NCBI GenBank assembly: GCA_021399435.1
Contig: JAJTUP010000063.1
Location: 1 to 64,000, forward strand
DNA length: 64,000 nt
DNA from: Diaporthe sp. PMI_573
Taxonomy: Eukaryota > Ascomycota > Sordariomycetes > Diaporthales > Diaporthaceae
Direction of reading: 5' to 3'
This document shows, in pieces, positions 34,884 through 45,360 of this stretch (its first letter is position 1; each line of letters begins with the position of its first letter). Below the pieces are notes generated by a model, which ran no database searches, was not told where the DNA came from, and was given only the letters and a program-made list of their open reading frames with translations. The translations under genes were made by a program, and so were the position numbers.

Positions 34884-36350
34884 ATGGGCGAACCAGTGGC
34901 GATACCACTGAGCCCAATGGACAATGTAATGCCAAGGTTCTATATCAATTTTATCCTCACATTTCGCCTGAAATCCGCTCATGACTTTGGGCCTGTCCAC
35001 GAAGTTCTCCAAAAGAGTCTGGAGAAGACATGCAAGGAGTTGCCAGTGTTCCGCTCCAGGGTTTTCACCATACCACCAGACAGTATAAGCCCTTCCACGG
35101 GACGGCTCGCAGCACGAACATATGAGAATTGGAGTCCCGAGGTCGTCTACAACGACATCTCAGACACTTGGTCCACCTATGAAGACCTCATGGAAGACGG
35201 CCTGCATCAGGATTTGCTAGATGGCAAAGTTTTGCTGCCCAAATCAAGGCTTGACTCGGACTTCACGAGCACCGGCGCACCAGCTTTAATCACCCAAGCC
35301 AACTACGTCAAGTTGGGGTTGCTCCTCGCCGTGAGCATCTTCCATCCGACCATCGACGGGATGAGCGCCTCTCTTCTTATGAAGCTTTGGGCAAGCAACG
35401 CGCGGGCTATCCAAGGGTGCGGCAAGTTAGGACCGCCCATCACAATCCACCCCGATTCGTGCGACTATTCGATTCTGAGCCAGATCTGGGCTGAGCAAAC
35501 ACAAAACAGACTAAAGCCTACGGGTGTGGCATCGCCAGAGCTATGGCGCCTGATCGGCCTCCTGCCGCCCAATAAATCCTACCTTAGCCAAAGCCATTCG
35601 GGATGTCCGGCGCCAGAGATGCAGACACTTATTTTCTACATGTCATCAGAGACTTTCAAAGCCCTGACTTCACTGTCCGTTGCGGAAGATACGTCGCATC
35701 ACCCCTCGGCGAAGGTTACTGCCAATGATATGCTCATGGCACTGTTATGGCGCTGTATCATCCGAGCACGCGCGACAGCAGCTGGACCATACAGCGATGA
35801 ATACGGGGCTAATTCGATGTCATTGTTGGACACGACGCTTGACGGCCGGGCTTTGATCGGCGATCCGCTGCCATGGAGCTACATGGGAACGCTCGTACTC
35901 ATCGCCACGACGGAGATGTCTGTCGGCGACCTGACCAGGGATGGCACCAGCTTAGCTACGATAGCAAGAGCGATCCGAGAGTCTTTGAGTAATATTGGCC
36001 GGCAAAAAGCTCTAGATGCCTTTGGCCTCGCCTCGGATCTACACGACTACGGGGACAGCCTCCAGTACCCCTTTGCCACGTTCGATGGAGCCGAGGTCTG
36101 TGTCACCAGCTGGGTCGGACTAAGCGCCTTCGATAGCAGCTTTGGTGACAAGCTGTTCTCGGGACATGGACGGCCTGACCTCATCCGACCGCCAACACGG
36201 GAATTTGATGCGGTGTGTCGAAGGTGTGTCGTGTTGCCCATGCAGGTGTCAGGAGGATTCGAGGTTCTCGTGTCGTTGAAGACGGAAGAAATGGAAGTGC
36301 TCAAGACGGATTCGGAATATCTGGAATATTTCAAAGTAATCGATCATTGA
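34884..36350 (+). CDS. BAHD-type acyltransferase (488 aa)
   Basis: Single exon. I chose ATG 34884 because it places IPLSPMDNVMP at the N-terminus, as in the fungal trichothecene 3-O-acetyltransferase-like branch of this family; upstream ATGs add unmatched sequence. The catalytic HxxxD is HPTID (His154, Asp158). The structural DFGWG motif near the C-terminus is degenerate; the closest stretch is SSFGDKLF. Such enzymes move an acyl group from CoA, or in some clusters directly from a PKS carrier protein, to an alcohol. Because the neighbouring PKS has no release domain and the neighbouring cyclase makes a terpene that P450s can hydroxylate, transfer of the polyketide chain onto the terpene is the most attractive role. 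Plain acetylation remains possible. Cytosolic. Confidence 0.88.
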   Translation: MGEPVAIPLSPMDNVMPRFYINFILTFRLKSAHDFGPVHEVLQKSLEKTCKELPVFRSRVFTIPPDSISPSTGRLAARTYENWSPEVVYNDISDTWSTYEDLMEDGLHQDLLDGKVLLPKSRLDSDFTSTGAPALITQANYVKLGLLLAVSIFHPTIDGMSASLLMKLWASNARAIQGCGKLGPPITIHPDSCDYSILSQIWAEQTQNRLKPTGVASPELWRLIGLLPPNKSYLSQSHSGCPAPEMQTLIFYMSSETFKALTSLSVAEDTSHHPSAKVTANDMLMALLWRCIIRARATAAGPYSDEYGANSMSLLDTTLDGRALIGDPLPWSYMGTLVLIATTEMSVGDLTRDGTSLATIARAIRESLSNIGRQKALDAFGLASDLHDYGDSLQYPFATFDGAEVCVTSWVGLSAFDSSFGDKLFSGHGRPDLIRPPTREFDAVCRRCVVLPMQVSGGFEVLVSLKTEEMEVLKTDSEYLEYFKVIDH

Positions 36351-36522
36351 TTGGGTCACCGGTCACTCCACCCACTTATGCAGGAGACATCTTTGCCATG
36401 GAAAATATGTCTATCAAATGAAATTGTGGTCTTGAGATCACCCACGAGCGTAATTCAGAAATCTTCGGAAAGTTCACAGTCTTTTTCTCCTTCAACCCCT
36501 CCTTTCCTCAATTACGGGCTAA

Positions 36523-38229
36523 TTACTGAATGCCGAAGCCGTGGGCTAGGTACTTTTGCAGAAATCCATCACCATCGTATTTGTTCCGAATTTGGATGAG
36601 TCGCTCAAGACTCTTGCCTCCACCATAAGTTTCAAATGGCCTCTGAGTAGGACCGGCGTCGTTGAGATAAATGAAGTCGTACTCCAATCCCAGCTTCGTT
36701 GTTTCTTCAGTGATGATTGACGCCGCCTTTTCTGCGAACGAGTTGACTTTGTCATCATCGGCGGCAGTGTCCCAAGTACATGCTATCAAAGCAGCTGAAA
36801 AATATCACCTTGTCAGTCTCTCAATACCTAGACTCAAAATCTCGCTACTACAGGAATTTCTGCCCATGAAAAGCTCTCTGAATAGTCAGACTTCGGGTAT
36901 TCTCAACTTACCAATGAAGGTTCCTGAATTGGGGTCAAGATCAAGCACATTTGGACCACTTCGTTGTGATGCAAGAAGCCAATCTTTGGAGATCGGCTGG
37001 TACGTCAAGGCAACAACAGCCCCCGAAACATTCACAAGGTCTGCGAAGGCCAGATCGACGACCGTCTCATTGGCGATCCGTATCGCGCGTGGGTCCGGCT
37101 TGAAGCTGACGGACCAGAAGAGTTGGCGAGAACCTCGTGCTCCGGTCTGCTCCAGAGAGTTCAGAATTTCCGTCCAGTCCGGCACCACTTTTCCCCCTAT
37201 ATCTTGTATCACCGGCGCGACAATAGCGGTGAAATTCTCGAACGCTTTGGGATTGTCATCAGTCCCCGGTGCGAAACGAATGCTGATCAGCTGCGACGCG
37301 CCACTGCCGGGTGCCACCGACACAATGGCGCTCGTGGCGGCGTTGGGATCGTCGACTCCGCCCTCCGGGAGCATGTATGCACCAAGAGTTGAGAAGAATT
37401 GCGTCTGAGCTAACACGTTATTGCCGTCCCAGATGGTTCCGCCGACGTAGGCGGATGACATGGGGAAGGTCTTGAGATCAAAGCGCGTCACAATGCCAAA
37501 GTTGTTGTGGCCGCCGCGGAGTGCCCAGAACAAATCATCATGTTCGCCGTCAGCTGTTGCTTCCACGATACTGCCATCTGCGAGAACAACTTCGTATGCT
37601 ACCACTGTGTCGCAGCCCCAGCCGTGTTTGCTGCTGAAGTAACTGATCCCACCGCCGACGAGTAAGCCGCCAACACCGACCGTCGGATAGCGTCCCCCAT
37701 TAACGGCAAGACCATACTTTGATAGCCAGTGGTAAACGTCCCGCCAGACCTGACCAGGTCCGATGCTGGCGATGGACTGATCTTCTTTGAACTCTCGGGA
37801 GTTCAATTTGGAGAGCGATATCATGACTCCAGGCTGGACGGATTGTGCACCAGGGACAGGCATATGCCCTCCAGATAGGACGGAGAAGTGAGATGAGGAC
37901 TTTCTGATCATTTTGATGGCCTTGCTTATGTCTGAGGTAGATGATGGCTCGAATACGCAATCTGGCGACAGAATGCACGTGTTGGAAAATAATGCTATGT
38001 CAATTATTAGATGTATCGCACATGATGGACAAGAATTATGAGAGGATTGGGACCAACCGGTGGATGCATTCTGGTAAACACTTGTGTCCGGCCAAAAGAC
38101 ACTATCAGGAAACAGCGATGCGAGTCTGTTGCAAGCCAAGGCCGCAGAGCCTTTGTTGGTCCTGGGTTGAAGACCTGATTCCGCAAGTTGGGCCAAAAAG
38201 CCCAACGCAAGAACGGAATTCAGCCTCAT
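36523..38229 (-). CDS. Berberine-bridge-type FAD-linked oxidase, secreted (508 aa)
   Basis: Three exons: 38229-38058, 37994-36912, 36794-36523. The first intron is in frame (63 bp, no stop) with an unusual GTTGGT donor; removing it restores the family spacing before the CVFEP segment. N-terminal signal peptide MRLNSVLALGFLAQLAES. The FAD-binding PCMH domain is typical, with SGGHMP (covalent flavin His) and VGVGGLLVGGGISYFSSKHGWGCD-like loops, then LFWALRGGHNNFGIVT. The C-terminal BBE segment places Tyr and Asn residues near the flavin. The family oxidises alcohols or forms C-C and C-O bonds using O2 and makes H2O2. In this cluster it probably oxidises a terpene alcohol or allylic position late in the pathway, in the secretory system or outside the cell. 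Confidence 0.9.
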
Positions 38230-39149
38230 AGCGAACTACACAGCTCAATCTTCCCTGTGCTCTAGATAAAGGCGGTTTTTGGACTGTGATAGCTTGTCCC
38301 ATATTCCATTGTTGTGGGGTTCCTTTATTGATATACCCTCACTCGAACACACCTCTCAGAGCTGCCCGATTCCGTCCTTCGTGCCTGTTCCTAGCTGCGG
38401 TGCACCTTTCAGCTTCCAATAGTACACTAGAGCTGCAGGCTTAGCGACTACCATCATCAGTCATAATGTAAATATTTCTTCGTCCAATGTCCCAGGGAGA
38501 ACCGGGGACTACTTCTGCCACCTTGGGAAGTTTTCGTGCGGGATTTGATGCGTCGTCGGACGAAAAAGATTCTTGTACATCTCAGCTGACTGGCCAAGAT
38601 GCAAGAGCCCGGTCGTATTGATAGCTGGCAACTTAGTTCAATATGATGTCGGTCTATTCTGCAAAGACGCCTCACCGTGAAAACAATCCCAATAGATCCT
38701 AGCGGTCAAGTGTCCAACAACAGCTTTGCTTTACCCGCTTGACTAGTAGACTAGTAGCCTTCCTCGGTCACACCTCTGCATTCAAGTCTTCTCGTCCGCG
38801 CCACTCTGCGCTCTTCTCGTATCTTATGCTTGTGCTTTCCGCCAGGTCCTTAGTCCATGTTGCACAGCTCTCCTACAACGTCGCTGTGGCCAGCACACTG
38901 GGTATCACTGGGTATTCTATTTTGATCGCTCATCATTGTTCACCTTCCCATCCACTCCGTAATTTCGCGAATACGGTTTCACTTTTGATAGGCAGCAGGT
39001 GTGCCATCTTCTATGTGATCAAAGTCAAGTTCACGTGAGAGTATATGTTTGCCTTAATACATTGAATTCTTTTTGAAAAGGCCCATCTAGCCGGTTCACT
39101 TTATCTATTGAGCTGGCGTTTATATAATCTGTACCAAACAATATTCTCC
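38230..39149. other. Intergenic region, BBE upstream and P450-B 3' flank
   Basis: 920 bp with no supported gene. A 99-codon plus-strand frame at 38739-39038 begins with TTG and is Ser/Leu-rich without motifs. It contains the BBE promoter. Confidence 0.5.
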
Positions 39150-41235
39150 CTACGTAGAGCGGTTGTTGAACCTTACGTAGATCGGAGCTTTCTTCCACAT
39201 GATGTAGAAGCGAGACGCATCCTCCCAGTCCAGACTCTCGTCCACGAGCTCCCAATCATACTGAAAGACCAGCTTCGCCAAGCACAAGTTCATTTCCATC
39301 CATGCAAAACTATTTCAATTTCAGCGCTATGCCAAGAGAATAATCTAGGATGGGGGCAACGCTTACTTTCTGCCCAGACACGCTCGGTATCCGAGTGAGA
39401 AAGGCTGGCTGGCCTCCTTCACATCAGTGCAATCTGGGTCAAGCCACCGCTCTGGTTTGAAAGTCAATGGGTCGTGAAAATTGGCAGGATCGTGAACCAC
39501 CGCCCAAGCGCTCGTGAAAACTTCAGTCTGTATCTATCAGCCTCGAGGTATGCCCTTCATGCGACACGAAAGTGTACTTACCCCGGCAGGGATGTACTGG
39601 CCATCGATGACCACCCCGGGGGAGATGCGTGGAAAGCCCTGAGCCCCGGACGGGTGAATACGCAGGGCTTCGTGGATGACAGCATGGAGGTATTGCAGCT
39701 GTGACGCGGCGGTGGAATCGATCTCCTCGTAGGACTTGAAACGGGTTCTGACCTCGGACTTTAATTTTTCAAGCACTAGTGGTGTTTTCAAAAGGTAGTA
39801 TACTGCTGACGACAAGGAGTGTGCTGTGGTCTCCCCACCGGCGATACTGTAGCCTCGATGTTTAATCACTCTTATCTGTGCATGAACTTGCAAGGGGTGG
39901 TGAGATCTCACATAAGGGTGGATGCATGCGCTGTCAATTGCTCTCGTGAGATTTCTCCGTCTTTGACTTTGGAAACCACATTGGTCAGAAAGTCGTGGCG
40001 GGTATTAACCGCATCGAGTCGCCTGTATTTTCTGTGTTAGAACGACTCTGGTTCAAAGAACAACCAATACTCACTTCTGAACCTTGGCCCTACTGTATGC
40101 GGCATGCTGCCGACGGACACGTGCAGTTATAGGGGCCAGGAAGTAACGAGAAAGAACGGACAATAACGGTAATCGTCCTAGTACGTGTCAGTCACCTGCC
40201 ACGGAGCGTAGAGTGTTGCATTCTGGCACATTCCAAATATGAAAGACGGGGATCCGTAAAGGGACAAGAATGGGGCTTACGTAGGTTGTCGAGAAGGGTG
40301 ACTTCCACCATGTGGTCCAGGATGAGGTCCAGCCAGGAATGATGATTCTCTGTAGATTTATTGCAGTCAGACGAATCCAAGGCAATACAATATATGACTC
40401 TGAATTTCTGACGCAGGAAAGATCGGAGCCTACCATTTTCCACACAGCCAAAACTCTCTCCAAACGCCATCTCACCCAAGATATCAAACGTGACCATCTC
40501 GAACCAACTGACAACGTTGACTCCGTGAGGTCCTCGCTGGCTGACAGGTCCGATTTTGGAAATGAAGTCATCCCAACAACGCTGCACAATGTGCTCTTGG
40601 GCTGTGAGGGCCTTGGTTGAAAAGGCAGCGGCGAGGGACTTCTTCTTCCGAGCATGCTCAGCGGGATTTCTCTCTGATCCGACACACGGAACTTCAAAGC
40701 CAGCTCCAAATATATCATAGAATTCGCTCTTGATCAGTTGGGACTGCCCAGTCGGCGGGACACCATATACTGCCTGCCAAGAAGTGACGGATGCGAAGGC
40801 GAGTTCGTTGGGTGACACCCGGAAGACGGCACCTAGTGGTAGAGTATGAATCGATAAGAGCTCGAGGGCCGGTGTGATTTTGAAAACGGCTGTTCAGTTA
40901 CATACCGTACTTCCGGTGCTGCTCTTGCATCACTCTATGGGAGCGCCCACCCATAGTGTGCCAAAACCGCCAGAGCTGCCCTCACCGCTGCATCAATGGT
41001 ACATTCCCATGTGCTTGAGTGATAGTGAGACACCAACCAGTGAGACCCTGGCCCAGAAAGGCCCCGGAAACTTCGCCAATGGGTGAAAGTACAGGTTGTA
41101 GAAACAGCACACGCCGACATATGTCAAAGCCTGAAATTGTGAGACTCGTCAGTCAGCTGTCCTGAGGTGCAGGCTCGGCCCGTAGGTTCAACCCACCGCT
41201 ATGACTAGGCATTCTGTGAGCAAGGCCGCGGCCAT
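39150..41235 (-). CDS. Cytochrome P450 monooxygenase B (494 aa, ten exons)
   Basis: Exons 41235-41197, 41130-41038, 40975-40906, 40832-40434, 40349-40281, 40177-40075, 40031-39912, 39846-39582, 39533-39367, 39309-39150; every junction keeps frame. The N-terminal membrane helix is split by the first intron, followed by YNLYFHPLAKFPGPF, LWRFWHTM and KYGAVFRVSPNELAF. This is the layout I associate with the isotrichodermin C-15 hydroxylase-like branch. I-helix AGGETT, ExxR in HEALRIHP, heme loop FSLGYRACLGRN with Cys near 438. Introns are short (43-103 bp) and one donor is GTTGGT. Acts at the ER on a cluster intermediate, probably the terpene, given the branch. It is head-to-head with P450-C over a 702-bp promoter. 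Confidence 0.9.
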
Positions 41236-41937
41236 TGTGATGATTGGTAACGTAATAAGAAACAGCAGGTACTGGTTTCCGTACAATTCAGACTTCGAAT
41301 GAGCCCTGGCTTCAGGATCAGGCCATCAGCAGTGCAAGAGAACAGTAACCAAATTCCAGGCTAATCTCAGTTTCATCCGGATGCTCTCTAAGTTTCGCTT
41401 AGATCTACCCCTCAGTTTGTATCACCCGTGCGCGCCACCCGTCAGCAGTCAGCATTGGCTTCAATTTTCCCATCTGTTTCACAAGATTCGTGGGTGGCAT
41501 GGTCTAATTTTCGTGGGCAACACAGGCTGTCTCAACCACACTTGTTGTACATCTTGATATGCAGCAGATCGATCATGACTGAAGATTGCCTCAACGTTTC
41601 TGTCGGCCATTTCTCAATCCAGTATTGGCCGAATAAAACATGCGGAGATCGATGATGGAAAGTCCGGAGCCGACGGCCTACCTCTTGTGGAGCACCGGAG
41701 CAATGTATGGTGGCTTCAGCTCGTATACCCCGGCTCAGCCATGTACTCCCAAGGTGACTTGCGGTGATCAAAGACCAACTTATTGTGTGTCGGTTGCAAT
41801 AGTGTGGCATCCACCCACTTGGTCCTGTTGCCTCGTGGGTGAAATGCTGGGAAGATAGAATTATCCTCACAATCATCTTGCTTTCGAAGACACTATCTAC
41901 AGAGTGAACTTGTGGAAAGTGATCCTCACTGCTGGCA
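41236..41937. promoter_or_regulatory. Divergent promoter between P450-B and P450-C
   Basis: 702 bp between two head-to-head P450 genes, suggesting joint control. A 191-codon minus-strand frame over 41532-42107 runs into P450-C antisense and is incidental. Scattered CGG/CCG triplets, no exact palindrome found by eye. Confidence 0.45.
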
Positions 41938-43920
41938 ATGGCAGTCCACGAGCTTCTCCAGAGCTGCATCGCAGCAACACTTCCACACTGGAAATGGTGC
42001 TTCTTATCAACTATCATAGTTATTTGCCCCGTGACATTTCTAGTCACCAATGTAATATCATACAGTAGCCTAAGTGATTCAACGGATGGGAGGGAGCCAC
42101 CTCTCAACCCTTATTGGATTCCTTTCCTGGGCAACTGGATATCCTTCTTGCTGAAGCGTAGGACCTTCGTTGAGAATGTCTGGTGAGTCCCAACGCCTCT
42201 TGTCACGATTTGATCGCGGCTTTGTAACTGAAGAAACCCCACCAACAGCAAAAGATTTGGCGAGAGAACACCTGTGACCATCAGATTGGGTCCAGCCAAG
42301 GCATACCTGTTGACCCAAACGGAGACATATGGATCACTTCTTCGAGCTACACGTGCCTGCACCAACAAAGCTTTTGCTGTGCGTATTATGAAACAGATGT
42401 TCGGCATGCCAGATAGCGCAATACGTATGCATGTCTTCAGACGGAACGAGGGCAAGATAACTGATCCCGAACAGATATCTACAGAGATGACAAAAGCGGC
42501 GTAGGTACTATCCCTCTGCCTGGGTCGACAGTGCCACCATACCTTAGAGTATGGCATCACCAGCACAAGACAGCATTGCGCTTCCTCCAAGGCGACAGCC
42601 TGAAAGTACATGCAGCTAGTTTCATAGAATGCCTCTCAGCCGAGCTCAGCAGCTGCAGTGTCCCCGGACCCGTCGACTCAGGAGACTGGGTTCAGCTCGA
42701 TGACTTCTACAAATGGTGGACCCATCTCCTCTTCAAAGCAGCCATTACTGCGCTGTGCGGCCCTCACCTGGTCCGCCTCAGCCCGAGCTTCGTCCAAGAC
42801 TTTTGGGGATACCATGGCCAGTCCCCGACCATCTCGAATTTCTACCCTCGTATCCTAGCGCCGCGAGCATATGGAGCACGCCAGCGAGTGCTCGATGCCA
42901 TTAAGCGCTGGCACGTATATGCGAGAGAACACTCAGACTACCGCCTGAATGGGCCAGATGACCCTGACTGGGACGAGTACTGGGGCAGCAAATGGATGAA
43001 GGTTAGACAGCAGTGGGGTCAGGATTCCGGCGCGATGGATGATGATGCCCTCGCGAGCGATGACTTGGCGGTCATCACTGCGTGAGTTACGCTATATCCC
43101 TTCCGAGATGCTACGTAGACTAACTGATCTCCCTACCACACCCAGAACGAGTGCGAACGCCCTGCCCGCTGCCTTCTGGAACCTCATCGAGATCTACAAC
43201 GACCGCAAACTCCTGGATCGGGTCCAGAATACTTTGACAGCTAGCGTCATCGTGACGAACGATAGGAGCAACACCACCGAAGATGAGCCATTGCGCTTCG
43301 ACCTGACAGGCACCCTGTCCTCCCCGCTCCTGCAGTCCATCTACGCGGAGGTCCTCCGCCAGCGCGTCTCCCTATTCCACAACCGCTCCCCTACCGTGGG
43401 AGACTACAAGCTCGGGCCCTACACGCTGCGTAACGGCGGCCTGGTATGCATCTCGACCGACATCGCACATAACTCGAACAAGGCGTGGGGGACCGGCCGC
43501 ACCGACGGTGGCAGGCAGCCACTGGGCCAGTTCTGGGCCGAGCGCTTTCTCGTCCGCCACACGCCGGGCGCGGAAGAGAAAGAGGGTGACGAGAAGGGCG
43601 ACGCCAGTGGCTGCGTACGCTTTTCGACCGAGGGCCTCGACGGCGCGTGGATCCCTTATGGAGGCGGTGCGCTGATGTGTCCTGGTCGCCATCTCGCCAA
43701 GATCAAGATGCTTGGCAGTACTGCTGTGTTTGCTGCTTATTTCGACATGGAGGTTCTCAATGGTGTGCCATGTATGGATGATTCCTTCTTTGGGATGGGC
43801 TCCCAGCCGCCAGTGGAGCCTTGTCCTGTGCGGTTGCGCCGTAAGGTTGGGGCAGTGAGGGCTTCTGCACGGAGGAGTGGTGCACCGTCGGTATGGTTTT
43901 CGCACGACCAGTATCACTAA
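41938..43920 (+). CDS. Cytochrome P450 monooxygenase C, CYP7/CYP8-like heme loop (601 aa)
   Basis: Four exons: 41938-42182, 42249-42500, 42548-43081, 43146-43920, with matching phases. The second intron is only 47 bp and its true acceptor is the CTTAG before VWHHQHK. N-terminal membrane anchor (FLSTIIVICPVTFLV). The heme loop reads IPYGGGALMCPGRHLAK, Cys522: CPGRHLAK instead of the usual CxGRxxA, as in the sterol 7/12-hydroxylase and prostacyclin-synthase-like families and their fungal relatives. The I-helix region reads ANALPAAFWN, lacking the usual acid-alcohol pair (E/D-T). ExxR is in AEVLRQR. Loss of the acid-alcohol pair often goes with isomerase or rearrangement chemistry, so this enzyme may do something other than plain hydroxylation. 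Confidence 0.88.
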
Positions 43921-44092
43921 TGTTTCTTGTGTTATTTCTTGGTTGTGTGGACTATACAAGTTGTCTATTTCCATTTCGTTGAGCTCCAATCTAGGAACAA
44001 ATCGTTCAATGAATGAGTGAGGCCATCAAATTTCGTCCATGTGCAAGAATAACTATCCTTAAACAGCAACTCCCTTTCTATCCACAACACTC
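43921..44092. other. Short convergent gap between P450-C and SDR
   Basis: 172 bp between two convergent genes. It holds both 3' flanks; nothing else seen. Confidence 0.5.
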
Positions 44093-45113
44093 TCAAAGCC
44101 ACTTCTCTAGCTCCCGATCTGTCCATTCCCAAAGCCGCCTCGCCAGCGTCTCATCATCAGTATACTTCGTAGACACACCAGAAAGACAACCCGGCGGCTC
44201 ATAAAACCCACCATTCCTGATCCCACCCCGCGGCGCAGTCGCGCACCAGAGCTGCGTCTGGACGGCCTCCTCGGGCGGCGGGAGGCTGCCCTGCATCAGC
44301 ATGGCCGAGACCCAGATGGCAGCCCGGTGAGTGGCGCTCTGGCTCGAGACGAGATCGGTGGCGACTATCCCCGGCGTGACGCTCACCGAGGTGACGGACG
44401 GGTGGCGCCGGGCCAGCTCGCGCGCGTACAGCAGGTTGGCAAGCTTGCTCTGTCCGTAGCGCACCATGCCGCCCATGACCAGCATATTCTGCGGTGTGCG
44501 CAGCTCGTCGAAGCGCACGCCGCCTGACGGGGCGCCGCGGAGGCCGGTGCTGGTTAGCAGGACGATGCGGGCGTCTGCGTTGTTGGGCCCGGGAAGGGGG
44601 GCGGGATGTTGGACGGTTTTGGCCTTGGTTCTGTTGCTGGTTTTCTCCATAAGGGGCATCAGGGTCTTGATGAACAGCGCGTGAGCGAGGTGATTCGTGC
44701 CGAACTGGACCTCGTAGCCGTCCGCTGTCAGGCCTGGGGGCTTGTTCATTACTCCCGCGTTGGCCATCAGGATGTCCAGGCGCGTCTGCTCTGTGGCGAT
44801 TCTGGTAGCTGCGGCCTTGACAGATGCGAGGCTGGCTTGGTCACATTGGAGAAATGTTATCTGTGTGTCGTTGGAGCCGGACTGGGTCGCCTCTTGGATG
44901 ACACGCTCGGCTGCCTTCTCGTTTCGGCCAGTGAAGTATATGTGTGCTGGGTAACCTTGAGCAAAAGCAACAACACTTCGTGCTCCTAGCCCTGCAGTTC
45001 CTGTTGTCTTTTGGGTCAGCGTATAAACGATAATTACAATGTGAGGATTTATCGACTTGGCCCCTACCTCCCGTGACGAGGATAACCTTTCCTTGGACGT
45101 CGCCCAAATCCAT
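44093..45113 (-). CDS. Short-chain dehydrogenase/reductase (317 aa)
   Basis: Two exons, 45113-45068 and 45000-44093; the 67-bp intron interrupts the cofactor loop, giving VTGGTAGLGARS after splicing. Other SDR motifs are present: ANAG (NNAG equivalent), LTSTG with the catalytic Ser, and YGQSK with the Tyr and Lys. A PG motif follows in VTPGIVATDL. The N-terminal Rossmann fold has an Arg after the second strand (FTGRNEK), which favours NADP(H). The form resembles fungal retinol-dehydrogenase/WW-domain-oxidoreductase-type SDRs. Likely oxidises a P450-made alcohol of the terpene to a ketone or aldehyde, or the reverse. Cytosolic. Same strand as, and 247 bp downstream of, the regulator gene. Confidence 0.92.
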
Positions 45114-45360
45114 CTTGCCGTGATGTCAAGAATATCTGCTTACGATAGTCGACCAGAGATAAACTGAGGACTCGGTCAGCTTTAGATGGTACTTTGACGT
45201 CGTGAAGATTTCATTGGCTGTAGATGGGCTATGAATTCCTGGGTAAAAGCTTCTTGTCAAAGCCTTTGTCTACTGACAGAGAATGCGGAGCGCAAGGATG
45301 GCGAGACGAATCAAAGTTCGCAACGAAATTTCAAATTCAGCCTCGTACGAACCGAGACAC

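Noticed and set aside
38739..39038. 99-codon plus-strand frame between BBE oxidase and P450-B
   Set aside because: Opens with TTG, low-complexity Ser/Leu, no motif, no partner exon found.
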